Assembly (NCBI GenBank): GCA_034440395.1
Contig: JAWXBW010000009.1
Location: 67,039 to 131,038, forward strand
Direction: 5' to 3'
From: JAAUTS01 sp034440395
GTDB lineage: Bacteria > Verrucomicrobiota > Verrucomicrobiia > Methylacidiphilales > JAAUTS01
Length of the DNA stretch: 64,000 bases
Shown here piece after piece: positions 51,388 to 60,836 of this stretch. Position numbers and translations under genes: made by a program. Below the pieces are notes generated by a model. It was not told the origin of the DNA. It saw nothing but the letters and a program-made list of their open reading frames with translations, and did no database searches. The number at the start of each line of letters is the position of its first letter. The stretch's first letter is position 1.

Positions 51388-52950
51388 TCACTCAATAATA
51401 ATATCGGGCGTGATTCCTTCTAACATAAAATTACGTTCCAATTTATGTCTCGGAGTAGGTGATTCCAGATGGAGAAGTTTGCGACGATTTTTTATGGCTT
51501 GGCGATAAACTCGGAGGTAATCGGGGATAGATTTGTCCCAAGAAAAATCACAGGCCATGGCTTCTTGTTGCATGGAATGGATATGTTCAGGTCGATTAAC
51601 CCACGTGTCGAGAGCCCAGCCTAAGGTGTCTTGTAAAGCTTGCGAGGTGGGTTCGCTAAAGGTAAAGCCTGTGCCACTGCCATCATCGCGGTTATAGGCT
51701 TTAACGGTGTCTTTTAATCCACCGGTCTCGCGAACGATGGGGAGGGTGCCGTAGCGCATGGAATACAGCTGCGTCAGGCCGCAGGGTTCGTAAAGGGAAG
51801 GCATGAGAAAGAAGTCGCTTCCGGCCACAATGCGGTGACTTAGTTCGTTCGAAAAACCAATGACAGTTCCAACTTTTCCTGAGAAACGCAGTGCTAACCA
51901 GCTAAAATAATCTTGGATATGCGTGTCGCCCGTGCCGAGGAGAATAAGTTGAAAATCCATTTGCTCAAGAGCATGAGTCAACATGCCACGCAAGAGGTCG
52001 GTGCCTTTCTGCTCTACGAGCCGACTCACGAGGCCGATGATAGGAGCTTTCGATTCGGTTAGGGCAAATTGTTCTCGTAGATGACGTTTACACTCGGCCT
52101 TGCCAGACATTGCGTCGGCGGAATAATTCGTCGTGATTAAGGGATCGTGACGTGGATCCCACTGTGTGTAGTCGGCTCCATTTAGAATTCCAAAAACGTC
52201 AGAGGCGCGGCGATTGAGGTAGGGAGCTAGACCCATGCCTCCGCCTGAGGTGAGAATTTCTTCCGCATGGGTGGGGGAAACCGTGGTGAGAGCGTCGGCA
52301 TACCAAACGCCCGCTTTAAGTAAATTAGCTCTGCCATGATCTTCAAAGATGTCAGGTTGAAATTGCTCATTACCGAAGCCCATGTAAGGAAGCACGGAGG
52401 CATCATAGACGCCTTGGTAGCCGATGTTATGAATGGTGAGAACAGAAGCCGTTGCGGAAAGCGGGGAGAGGACTCGATCCCATGTTTTAAGATAAGCGGT
52501 GATCGGCGCAGTGGACCAATCATGTACATGGATCACGTCAGGAATCCAATCAAAGTCTTTACATAGCTGAAGGCAAGCCTTGGAAAAAAGAGCGTAGCGA
52601 TAAGCGTTGTCGCCGTATTCTTGATTATTTTCGTCGTAGATACCGCCACGCCCGAAGAAGTCCTCATGCTCAACCAGCCACACTGGCACCAAACCATCAA
52701 GCTCACAGGTAAATACTCCCACCCAAGATTCCAAGCCACCGAGATGCACGCAGGCAGGGGCTTTAAAGGTTATACCGTATTTTTCGCGATTGATACTTCG
52801 ATAGAGAGGTAGCACGATCCGAGCGTCGTGCCCTGCGTTCTTCAGTTCCTTGGCTAGTCCAGCCACGACATCGCCTAAGCCGCCTGACTTAGCGAGAGGC
52901 GCACATTCGGAAGCGGCCAGAAGTATTTTTAGGGGATCAAACTTTTTCAT
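51388..52950 (-). CDS. glgA: Glycogen synthase (ADP-glucose type, GT5)
   Basis: Adds glucose from ADP-glucose to growing glycogen. The start was set at the ATG at 52950 (MKKFDPLK), giving about 520 residues; in-frame starts at 52962 and 53001 also exist. The N-terminal ADP-glucose-binding loop is AKSGGLGDVVAGLA, with VHVHDWSTAPI-like text (VIHVHDWSTAPI). The C-terminal domain has PSLYEPCGLTQLYSMRYGT with the retaining-GT Glu, and ETGGLKDTV. No other glg gene is near. Confidence 0.92.
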   Translation of the reverse strand: MKKFDPLKILLAASECAPLAKSGGLGDVVAGLAKELKNAGHDARIVLPLYRSINREKYGITFKAPACVHLGGLESWVGVFTCELDGLVPVWLVEHEDFFGRGGIYDENNQEYGDNAYRYALFSKACLQLCKDFDWIPDVIHVHDWSTAPITAYLKTWDRVLSPLSATASVLTIHNIGYQGVYDASVLPYMGFGNEQFQPDIFEDHGRANLLKAGVWYADALTTVSPTHAEEILTSGGGMGLAPYLNRRASDVFGILNGADYTQWDPRHDPLITTNYSADAMSGKAECKRHLREQFALTESKAPIIGLVSRLVEQKGTDLLRGMLTHALEQMDFQLILLGTGDTHIQDYFSWLALRFSGKVGTVIGFSNELSHRIVAGSDFFLMPSLYEPCGLTQLYSMRYGTLPIVRETGGLKDTVKAYNRDDGSGTGFTFSEPTSQALQDTLGWALDTWVNRPEHIHSMQQEAMACDFSWDKSIPDYLRVYRQAIKNRRKLLHLESPTPRHKLERNFMLEGITPDIIIE

Positions 52951-53172
52951 GTTAGCGTCCATTCTGCTACGAGGCTTGCAGAACACTAAAGCCTTAGCCA
53001 CAGAAAAATGGTATCAGCTTGAGTAAACCCTGTTCCCTAACAGCTTTATAATAACAATTGTGATCATTTAGCCTATCGGCCACTTAAATGCCATGGAAAC
53101 AGCAACTTATAAATGCTACTAGTTCAAATACTGCTCTTGACTTTCAAAGCTAATACTGCAAGATAAATAATT

Positions 53173-54549
53173 ATGAAGCTAGTACTAAAAATTGTTGTTT
53201 CCCTTAGCCTACTTATCACAGTTGCTATCACAAATCTGCAAGCTACGACATTGGCCGTTAATAGCTTAGGAGAATTAGAGGTACGTGATGCTCAAAGTCA
53301 GCTTGTTACTATTTTAAGTAATGGCACTATCTCGAAAACAGTTAAAGCCGATAACCAAGCTTTTAAAATCTCCTACGGTAAGGATTTAAAAAATCGCCTC
53401 ACTTCTATTATTTATCCCGACCCCGATAAACCTCAGAACATCTCTCTCAACATCTATGGCCAAGACGTGCAGATTAGTTCAGATGCAGTGCTCACCATCG
53501 TAGCGGACAGTGATATGAGCATGGTGACGATGCAATCGGGCATCTTAGGTAAAGTCACGGTCGCAGGCTCTGAACTAGGTAGAAGCAGTTCGGTTCAAGT
53601 TAAGAATGGATCTGTTGTATCTTATATTCCGCCTCCAGCCGCCCCTCTGAATGTCATGCCACCTGCTACGGCCTCTAAATCCACTACAGCTACTTCTGAC
53701 ATCAGCTCTTTCAACCTTACCGACATGTCTTCAACCCCGACCAATTACGAAGGCGGAACTGCTCGCAGAGTAGAAGGCGATGTCATGATCGCTCCCGCTG
53801 GCGTCGATGTGGTTGATGCCGTGAGATCCTCCCCGGTTCCTCCGCGCCTTTCTGAAGGTAAGTCGATAACCCCCGGCAGCACCATACAGACGGGTCCTAC
53901 CGGTATAGCCTTTATCAGCCCCTTCCCTGGTGCTGTTGTGGTAGTAGAGCCCAACTCTATTGTTAAATTTGAAGAATTAGAAGCCACACTTGGTAACCGT
54001 AAAATGGTAGCCAATGTTAAGCAAGGCTCGATCGTTTCCATCATCAAAGGGATTAACCCATCAGAACTCGACTTCCGAGTAAAGACACCCCATGGCGTAG
54101 CTGCTGCCCGCGGCACCATTTATTCCGTGACTAATAACGGGCCAAACTCCACCGCAGTCGTAAGTGATGGTGTGGTTAAGGTTACTAGTTACGAGCAAAA
54201 TCCATCTTTGACTAGCGTAACTGAAGAAACACTAATTGAGGATTATTTCCCTAGAAGTTCTTTAGCCTATATCGAGCATTTTGCCAAATTAAGGCAAGTA
54301 ACCATAGGTCAAAACGTAGTCAATGTCGTAGCTGGAACAGAATTAACTTATGCTGGAGGCACAACAAAAGAGGCGGATCCGGATAGAAATGCAAGAAATC
54401 TAGACGCTGCCAATCGAGCTAAATCCTTTTTAGGTACCGGAGGCCCGGGCGGCTCTTCTGTAACCCCCCAAGGCCCTATTCTTCCAAATTTACCTCCAAC
54501 TACGAGTCCTGACCTGACTCCCGCTCCGATGACACCAGTCGGGCCCTAA
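53173..54549 (+). CDS. Exported FecR-domain protein
   Basis: A 458-residue protein with a signal peptide (residues 1-25). The first 200 residues are beta-rich and unassigned. A FecR domain follows (about 230-340), with KSITPGSTIQTGPTGIAFI, VKQGSIVSIIKG and FRVKTPHGVAAARGTIYSV. The last 40 residues are Pro/Thr/Gly-rich. No sigma factor or TonB gene is next to it, so the classic anti-sigma role is not supported. A surface or scaffold role is possible. A terminator follows the stop. Confidence 0.75.
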   Translation: MKLVLKIVVSLSLLITVAITNLQATTLAVNSLGELEVRDAQSQLVTILSNGTISKTVKADNQAFKISYGKDLKNRLTSIIYPDPDKPQNISLNIYGQDVQISSDAVLTIVADSDMSMVTMQSGILGKVTVAGSELGRSSSVQVKNGSVVSYIPPPAAPLNVMPPATASKSTTATSDISSFNLTDMSSTPTNYEGGTARRVEGDVMIAPAGVDVVDAVRSSPVPPRLSEGKSITPGSTIQTGPTGIAFISPFPGAVVVVEPNSIVKFEELEATLGNRKMVANVKQGSIVSIIKGINPSELDFRVKTPHGVAAARGTIYSVTNNGPNSTAVVSDGVVKVTSYEQNPSLTSVTEETLIEDYFPRSSLAYIEHFAKLRQVTIGQNVVNVVAGTELTYAGGTTKEADPDRNARNLDAANRAKSFLGTGGPGGSSVTPQGPILPNLPPTTSPDLTPAPMTPVGP

Positions 54550-54570
54550 GTCTTAAGACCTGATGTCCAC

Positions 54571-54602
54571 AAAAAACCGCACCCTCAGAAGTGCGGTTTT
54601 TT
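54571..54602. terminator. Bidirectional rho-independent terminator
   Basis: AAAAAACCGCAC (54571-54582) pairs perfectly with GTGCGGTTTTTT (54591-54602) around an 8-base loop. The A- and T-tracts allow use from both sides, for the FecR gene (plus) and the convergent peptidase gene (minus). Confidence 0.92.
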
Positions 54603-54623
54603 AGTATCTACCTAAAATCTAGA

Positions 54624-55748
54624 TTAGACCTCAAAAACGTCAGGTGCCAGAGTTAAATTCTTAATCCCTTTTTTGCGGATCACGACCAGATCCTCAATTC
54701 TCACCCCTCCGATTTCTGGATAATAAAGACCTGGCTCCACCGTCATAATCTGGCCCGCCTTAAAGCGCCCAGCCCCGAAGCGTGGTGCTTCATGAATTTC
54801 TAAACCCAGACTATGGCCAGTTCCATGAAAAAAACCTACCCAACGACTTTTTCGTTGTTCCGTGGGATAACCTTCTTTTTTAAAAAAATCTTTCACCTCA
54901 TCATGTAGCCTAAGACCGTCCACCCCCTCCCTCATTTGGTCTAAAACTAACTGCTGTCCCTTGGCCACCGTGGAATGAAGTTTACGTAATGCCTCCGAGG
55001 GTTTCCCCTTCACTACGCTCCGAGATAGATCGCCAAAGTAGCCTGTCTGTTGATCTCTTGGGAAAATATCGAGAATAATGCTCTGGTGCGCCTTAAGCGG
55101 CCCATAGCCTCGCTCATGAGGATCGCAACCCTGTTTTCCTCCAGCCACGATGGTGTGCGCAGGCAAGCCCCCTGCTTTGATGACGGCGGCATCAATTTCT
55201 CCCCGCAAAATTTCTGAAGTTAAAGAAACTCCACTCCACTTTAATCCTTTGGTTTTCGTAATGGTAGCGGCTTTGAGGACTTCTAAAGCCCGGCTTAATC
55301 CCACTTCAGCTTGCCTTTGTGCCAGAGTTATCTTAGCAATCTCCAGAGCCGACTTAATCTCACGCTCTGGAAAGAACGGTTCTATCACCTGAACCTGTAT
55401 TTTAGCTTTTTCTAAAACCCGGGCGTAGTGCAACGGGAAAGCCGCAGGAACGGCCACCTGTTTGATCGCCTTTCTTGTTAAGACTTCTACCAAAACGTCT
55501 GCCGTCGTGATCTTTTTCCTCATATCACCCTGACGCAACTTATTCATCACAACATCTGCCGCTATAAAAATATCCACGCTGGCAGTAGCCCGAGCTCGAT
55601 CAATTTCCAGCGGGCTTAAGACGGCATGAGTTTTTCCCTTATGCTCGAACCAGATCATTTCATCCGGCACAAAAAAATTCGTGGTATAAAGCAAATCGGC
55701 TGAAGCCTCACTGGCAGCCACGATCAATCGAGCACCTGAACTCTTCAT
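54624..55748 (-). CDS. M24-family aminopeptidase (Xaa-Pro type)
   Basis: A 374-residue metallopeptidase. The N-terminal creatinase-like domain is followed by the pita-bread catalytic domain. Metal ligands are in ILDIFPRDQQTGYFGDLSRS (two Asp), GTGHSLGLEIHE (His), MTVEPGLYY (Glu) and GGVRIEDLV (Glu). It removes N-terminal residues next to proline. It is 5 bases from nadA, in one minus-strand run. Confidence 0.86.
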   Translation of the reverse strand: MKSSGARLIVAASEASADLLYTTNFFVPDEMIWFEHKGKTHAVLSPLEIDRARATASVDIFIAADVVMNKLRQGDMRKKITTADVLVEVLTRKAIKQVAVPAAFPLHYARVLEKAKIQVQVIEPFFPEREIKSALEIAKITLAQRQAEVGLSRALEVLKAATITKTKGLKWSGVSLTSEILRGEIDAAVIKAGGLPAHTIVAGGKQGCDPHERGYGPLKAHQSIILDIFPRDQQTGYFGDLSRSVVKGKPSEALRKLHSTVAKGQQLVLDQMREGVDGLRLHDEVKDFFKKEGYPTEQRKSRWVGFFHGTGHSLGLEIHEAPRFGAGRFKAGQIMTVEPGLYYPEIGGVRIEDLVVIRKKGIKNLTLAPDVFEV

Positions 55749-55753
55749 AAGTT

Positions 55754-56677
55754 TTAACTTTTACTCCACTCCAACATCCGCTCAATCGGCACACGTGCTT
55801 TATCAAGAAGCTCCGCCTCCATCCGAATCTGCGGCTCCAAAGTCTCCAAAGCAGAGACCATTTTTTCTAAAGTATTCATCTTCATATAACGACAGTCCGC
55901 ACACGCACAATGGTCTGTAGGTCCTGGAATAAATTCCTTCTCTGGCAGCTCTCTTTTTAATCGATGTAACATGCCAGACTCTGTCACGATAATGAAGGCC
56001 TTCTCCTCTGACTTCCGACAATACTCCACCATCTTCTCTGTTGAACAAACCTCATCCGCTAGAAGCCTGACTGCACGTGTACATTCAGGATGAGCGATCA
56101 CAGGCGCATCAGGATATTTTTGGCGAATACCGACGATACTTTGATGGGTAAACTCCATGTGGACATAGCAATTTCCTTCCCACAATTTCATAGGGCGCCC
56201 TGTTTGTTGCATCACCCATTCCCCTAAGTTTTGATCTGGCACAAAAAGAATATCTCGATCAGCAGGAACCCTCTGCACCATCTTTACCGCATTACCTGAA
56301 GTGCAAATCACATCACTCAGAGCCTTAACCCCAGCAGAACAATTAATGTAAGCCACTACATAGAGATTAGGATTTTTATCAAGATAAGCCCTCAACTCCT
56401 CCGCTGGGCAGGAATCAGCTAGGGAACATCCCGCATTCATATCTGGAATTAACACCGTCTTACTCGGATTTACAATCTTAGCTGTCTCTGCCATGAAATG
56501 GACGCCGCAGAAAAGAATTACATCCGCCTGCGTATTCTTGGCTTGATAGGCTAACCCGAGGGAGTCGCCTACAAAATCTGCAACTTCCTGAATTTCTGAA
56601 GTTTGATAATTATGCGCTAAAATGACGGCGTTGCGCTGTTTCTTGAGTTCCAACACTCGTTCTCGAAGATCGACCAT
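55754..56677 (-). CDS. nadA: Quinolinate synthase A
   Basis: Condenses iminoaspartate and dihydroxyacetone phosphate into quinolinate for NAD synthesis. It is a 307-residue enzyme with a [4Fe-4S] cluster; candidate Cys ligands are in MNAGCSLADSCPAEE, VICTSGNAVKMV, and PTDHCACADCRYMKMN. Substrate motifs AHNYQTSEIQEVADFVGDS and FCGVHFMAETAK are present. nadB and nadC are not in the window. Confidence 0.93.
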   Translation of the reverse strand: MVDLRERVLELKKQRNAVILAHNYQTSEIQEVADFVGDSLGLAYQAKNTQADVILFCGVHFMAETAKIVNPSKTVLIPDMNAGCSLADSCPAEELRAYLDKNPNLYVVAYINCSAGVKALSDVICTSGNAVKMVQRVPADRDILFVPDQNLGEWVMQQTGRPMKLWEGNCYVHMEFTHQSIVGIRQKYPDAPVIAHPECTRAVRLLADEVCSTEKMVEYCRKSEEKAFIIVTESGMLHRLKRELPEKEFIPGPTDHCACADCRYMKMNTLEKMVSALETLEPQIRMEAELLDKARVPIERMLEWSKS

Positions 56678-56731
56678 AGATTAAAATTAGTTTGTTATTA
56701 CACGCAGTCAATTACCACCTGTGCGGATGTT

Positions 56732-57211
56732 TCATTGCTGAGCGGGAAGTTTCCACATGCGGTAGAGTATCCAAACCATGCTGATGGAGATGCAACTATC
56801 CGCTACGTTAAAAACGGGCCAGTGAAAAGTTCCCACATAAACATCCACGAAATCAATCACATGCCCAATCCGAATACGGTCGGTTAAATTACCCAAGGCA
56901 CCAGAAATAATCATAGCTGCCACAATGTTAATTTCTAAAAGCTTCCAATTGAGGTTTCGGCTCCACCAAAGCATGCCCATTAAAATCCCTACGACAATAA
57001 TACCTAGTAAAATATTCTTACCCTGAAAAAGCCCAAAGGCCATACCATCATTGAGGACAAGGGTTAAATTTAGGAAATGAGGAATAACAACCTTGCTCTG
57101 ACCCAAGAAAAAATTAGCTTCTATCCAATACTTCGTTACTTGGTCGAAAATCAAGAGAAAGGCCAGCAGCCCCCAAAAAAGTGCGCGAGGTTTAGGCCAA
57201 GGTAAACTCAT
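56732..57211 (-). CDS. lspA: Lipoprotein signal peptidase
   Basis: A 159-residue inner-membrane aspartyl peptidase with four helices. The catalytic Asp residues are in GNLTDRIRIGHVIDFVDV and VFNVADSCISI. It removes signal peptides from prolipoproteins. The start overlaps the ileS stop by 4 bases, the common ileS-lspA order. Confidence 0.95.
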   Translation of the reverse strand: MSLPWPKPRALFWGLLAFLLIFDQVTKYWIEANFFLGQSKVVIPHFLNLTLVLNDGMAFGLFQGKNILLGIIVVGILMGMLWWSRNLNWKLLEINIVAAMIISGALGNLTDRIRIGHVIDFVDVYVGTFHWPVFNVADSCISISMVWILYRMWKLPAQQ

Positions 57212-59889
57212 GAAGTCACCGCTTCAGTGCAACGTGGACAGAGTTCTGGATGCTCGGGATCTGATCCGAGTTCATCAAAGTATTTCCAGCAACGAACACA
57301 TTTTTTCCCCGTGGCACGATTTACCGTAATCTCTGAACTTTCTCTTTTCTCAAAACGAACTTTAGAAACGATAAACACTTCTTCCAATAAGAGCTGATCA
57401 TGGGTCTGCCAACCTTCGCCTGAAATGGATACTTCTGCTTCTAAGCTCTTACCAATTTCTTTTCGTTGCCGCGCTTGTTCTAGTTGCTCATTCACCTTAC
57501 TACGGAGAGCCAAAATCTTTTCCCAACGCACCTTCAAGGCTTGATCTTGAGCTTGCGGCTCTGGCAATAACTGCAGGTGCACCGAGCCTGCTCTACCAAG
57601 GAAGCCCCATGTTTCTTCTGCCGTAAAAGGAATGATCGGTGCTAGTAGTTGCGTAAGGCTTACGGCAATCTGGTACATAACTGTTTGGGCAGAACGACGG
57701 GTCGTGGATTCCGCTCCATCGCAGTACATGCGATCCTTTAATACATCTACATATAAAGAAGATAACTCTACTGTGCAAAAACGGTTAATTGTTTGATAGA
57801 CTTGATGAAATTCATACTGATCATAAGCTTGGCGGCATGTGGTAATGACTTCTTGTAATTGTCCATAGATGTAACGATCTATCTCTGTCCACTCAGCTTG
57901 AGGTAGCGCATCTCGATCTAAATCAAACCCGTGAAGATTACCGAGTAAAATACGCAGTGTATTACGTATGCCCCGGTAAGAATCGGCAACACGGGACACG
58001 ATATTTTTTGAAAAGGGAACATCGTTCGTGTAGTCCTGACTAGAAACCCACAAACGCAATACATCCGCGCCATACTCGTTAAGCAGCGTGGTGGAGTCAG
58101 TGGCTCCGCTGGATTTAGAATATTTCTTTCCATGCTCATCCACGATAAAGCCGTGAGTTAGCACGGCACGGTAAGGAGCCACCTCATTAACCATCATCGA
58201 AAGGCTCAAAGAAGAGTTAAACCAACCACGATGTTGATCACTACCTTCCAAATAAAGATCAGCGGGAAATAGCCCTTTCTTTTTCAAAACCGCCATTTGG
58301 CTGGAGCCTGAGTCGATCCAGACATCTAAGGTGTCACGACCCTTACGCAGACCAGCAGGTAGTCCTAAACGTGAAGCTAAAGCATCCGTGTCTGTTTTAA
58401 ACCACGCATCCGTACCTTCTTTTTCTACAATATCCGCAAATTTTAAAATGAGCTCCTCCGTCATGATCGGCTGGTCATTTTCATCATAGAAAACGGGGAT
58501 CGGCACACCCCACGAACGTTGACGTGAAATACACCAGTCAGGCCGATTTGCGATCGCCGCCGAAATGCGGCTCTCTCCCCAAGAAGGAATCCACGTAACT
58601 TCATTCTTAATCGCACCGAGTGCTTGTTGCCGAAAGGCATCTACCTTGATGAACCACTGCTTAACGGATCTGAAAACGATAGGTGTTTTAGAGCGCCAAC
58701 AGTGCGGGTAATCATGCACGTAATCCTCTACTGCCCATAAAGCATTTTTTGTTTTTAGAAGATTAATCACTAAAGGATTTGCCTTAAATACGTATTGACC
58801 TGTTAGCTCTGGCACCCCTGCTTCAGTGGTCAAACAACCACGATCGTCCACGGGTGAAAAAGGTTTTAAGCCATGTTGCATTCCCAGAAAATAATCGTCT
58901 GACCCGTGGCCAGGGGCGATGTGAACTAGGCCTGTTCCCGCATCTGCTGTGACGAAATCTGCTGGATAGATTTTACCCTTACGCTCAAGGAAAGGATGTT
59001 GATATTCCACGCCTGCGGAAAACTCTAGGCCCGTCAAAGTCTTCAGTACCGTGGCGCTTTCAAGCTGGGGAATTTTTGCCTTAAGCGCAGTGGCGCAAAC
59101 GAGAGTTTCTCCATCAACCGTAACCACTTGATATTCTAGCTGTGTGCTGACAGCTACGGCTAAGTTCGCTGGCAAAGTCCACGGGGTTGTTGTCCAAATC
59201 AATAATGCCGTATTTTCAGGCACTCCTAGCTTTAAAACACTTTCTTGCGTTAACGGAAATTTGACATAAACCGCTGGATCCGTTTTTTGCTGATACTCGA
59301 TCTCCGCCTCGGCCAAAGCCGTTTGACAGCCCGTGCTCCAATAAACGGGACGGAGCCCGGCATAAACAAATCCTTTTCCTACGATCTTAGCAAAAGAACG
59401 TAGCTCATCCGCCTCATAGCTAGGCTCCATCGTAATGTAGGGCTGATCCCAATCGGCAATCACTCCGAGGCGACGGAATTGTTCCTTTTGAATTGCAATG
59501 TATTTCTGCGCCATCTCCGCACACTTTTCACGAATAAGCACTGCGTCATCCGCCTTGTCCTTATTTTCCACCATGACCTTATGCTCAATCGGCAGCCCAT
59601 GACAGTCCCAGCCAGGAATCAGCGGCACGCGCAATCCCGCCATATTCCGAGATTTAGCGACAATATCTTTTAACGTGAACGTCAACACATGACCGATGTG
59701 CGCATCTCCGTTAGCAAAAGGAGGTCCCAGATGAAAAATAAAAGGCGGCGCGTCTTTCCGTAAAGACTGAATTTGTTCGTAAAGCTTTTCATCTCGCCAG
59801 CGAGCTACAAGGCTAGGTTCGCGCTTAGGCAAGTCGGCTTTCATGGGGAAATCCGTTTTCGGTAAATTGAGTGTGTTTTTATAGTCCAT
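57208..59889 (-). CDS. ileS: Isoleucyl-tRNA synthetase
   Basis: Class I synthetase of 893 residues, bacterial type. The HIGH motif is at 64-67 (FANGDAHIGH), and the KMSKS motif appears as KYSKS in HGKKYSKSSGA. The CP1 editing domain lies between (TTTPWTLPANLAVAV, GTGLVHIAPGHGSDD). WCISRQRSWGVPIP precedes the catalytic second half. The C-terminal zinc finger holds CVRCW and CPRCTEAV. Confidence 0.96.
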   Translation of the reverse strand: MDYKNTLNLPKTDFPMKADLPKREPSLVARWRDEKLYEQIQSLRKDAPPFIFHLGPPFANGDAHIGHVLTFTLKDIVAKSRNMAGLRVPLIPGWDCHGLPIEHKVMVENKDKADDAVLIREKCAEMAQKYIAIQKEQFRRLGVIADWDQPYITMEPSYEADELRSFAKIVGKGFVYAGLRPVYWSTGCQTALAEAEIEYQQKTDPAVYVKFPLTQESVLKLGVPENTALLIWTTTPWTLPANLAVAVSTQLEYQVVTVDGETLVCATALKAKIPQLESATVLKTLTGLEFSAGVEYQHPFLERKGKIYPADFVTADAGTGLVHIAPGHGSDDYFLGMQHGLKPFSPVDDRGCLTTEAGVPELTGQYVFKANPLVINLLKTKNALWAVEDYVHDYPHCWRSKTPIVFRSVKQWFIKVDAFRQQALGAIKNEVTWIPSWGESRISAAIANRPDWCISRQRSWGVPIPVFYDENDQPIMTEELILKFADIVEKEGTDAWFKTDTDALASRLGLPAGLRKGRDTLDVWIDSGSSQMAVLKKKGLFPADLYLEGSDQHRGWFNSSLSLSMMVNEVAPYRAVLTHGFIVDEHGKKYSKSSGATDSTTLLNEYGADVLRLWVSSQDYTNDVPFSKNIVSRVADSYRGIRNTLRILLGNLHGFDLDRDALPQAEWTEIDRYIYGQLQEVITTCRQAYDQYEFHQVYQTINRFCTVELSSLYVDVLKDRMYCDGAESTTRRSAQTVMYQIAVSLTQLLAPIIPFTAEETWGFLGRAGSVHLQLLPEPQAQDQALKVRWEKILALRSKVNEQLEQARQRKEIGKSLEAEVSISGEGWQTHDQLLLEEVFIVSKVRFEKRESSEITVNRATGKKCVRCWKYFDELGSDPEHPELCPRCTEAVTS

Positions 59890-60009
59890 AGCAAAAAAGG
59901 TAAGAGTGAAACCTAAACAAGCTACGCTTAGAAGTCATCTCAGAAATAAGGATAAGGTAAAGTTCCACCTCTCACTCAAGAGCTTACCGCATGTCCGCTC
60001 CCTAATATC

Positions 60010-60351
60010 ATGCTTAATTTAAACATGAAGTTGCTGCAAGAATACCATGACTCCGTTCTGGCTCAAAACGAAGCTTCGCGTCTGCGACTTTTAACGGAAT
60101 TACGTAAAGCCAGCCACATTCACCATAAAGGATGTCAGCTCTGGGTTTATGGCTCTCTCACCCAGCAAGGAAGATTCCGCCAAGAATCAGGCATCGACCT
60201 TGCCTTAAATCATGAACCCGAATGGACGTCTATCTACGGTGTGTCCACTTTGTTAAGCGAAACTCTGGGTCGGTCTGTCGATGTCGTCCTTCTGGCGGAA
60301 ACTAGGCTGCAAGAGATTATACTTAAAAAGGGTATCACGTGGGTCGGTTAG
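60010..60351 (+). CDS. Minimal nucleotidyltransferase (MNT-type antitoxin) with altered active site
   Basis: A 113-residue MNT protein, the usual partner of HEPN toxins; intact relatives AMP-ylate and silence the toxin. The core reads WVYGSLTQQGRFRQESGIDLAL, split as GSLTQQG and ESGIDLAL. The first Asp of the usual SDxDLA is Gly, so one metal ligand is lost. The later Asp (RSVDVVLLAE) is kept. The next gene, a HEPN partner, starts 13 bases before the stop and is frameshifted. The module looks decayed. Confidence 0.78.
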   Translation: MLNLNMKLLQEYHDSVLAQNEASRLRLLTELRKASHIHHKGCQLWVYGSLTQQGRFRQESGIDLALNHEPEWTSIYGVSTLLSETLGRSVDVVLLAETRLQEIILKKGITWVG

Positions 60352-60808
60352 ACTTGCGCGTTCTTATCTCTGAAATGGAGCAAGATGCCTCTATCTTAAG
60401 GCCATCATCTGAAAACGCATGTCTTCGTGTTCAAGAAAAACACTCAGGTCACTTAGAAGCTTGTGGCTATGAATTGCACCGTTTTTATAATGTCTTTGAA
60501 AAATCCTTAGACGTCTCTGTCTGACTTTTAAAAATCATTTTGAGAAAAAGGGTGATTATCACGAGAGGCTTCTTGAACGTTTACACTTAGGGATAACAGA
60601 AGTCAGACCCGCCATTATACCAGTATCTTACAAAAATATTTTACGAGAACTGCAAGAGTTTCGCCACGTTTTTCGTCACGCCTACGACCTAGAGCTACGG
60701 CAAGACCGCTTGCTTGAGTTAACCCAACATGCCCAAACTATTGCCAAAGCTTTCCCTCATTGGGTCAGGGCTTTTGAATCCATGGTTCAAGCCGACTTAG
60801 AAAACTAA
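60339..60808 (+). pseudogene. HEPN-domain (HepT-like) toxin, frameshifted
   Basis: From a GTG at 60339 the frame runs to a TGA at 60522-60524. A second frame then encodes the rest of a HEPN protein to a TAA at 60806-60808. Restoring one A in the run at 60499-60503 joins them (FEKILRRLCLTFKNHFEKK). The RNase motif Rx4H survives as RHVFRHAY at about 60670. The shift cuts off the catalytic part, so the toxin is probably dead. It overlaps the MNT gene. Confidence 0.85.
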
Positions 60809-60836
60809 GTCTCAAATATTTTTGTTAACTAATAGT

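Noticed and set aside
60339..60524. A 61-residue independent protein after the MNT gene
   Set aside because: Its sequence is the first third of a HEPN protein that continues in another frame.
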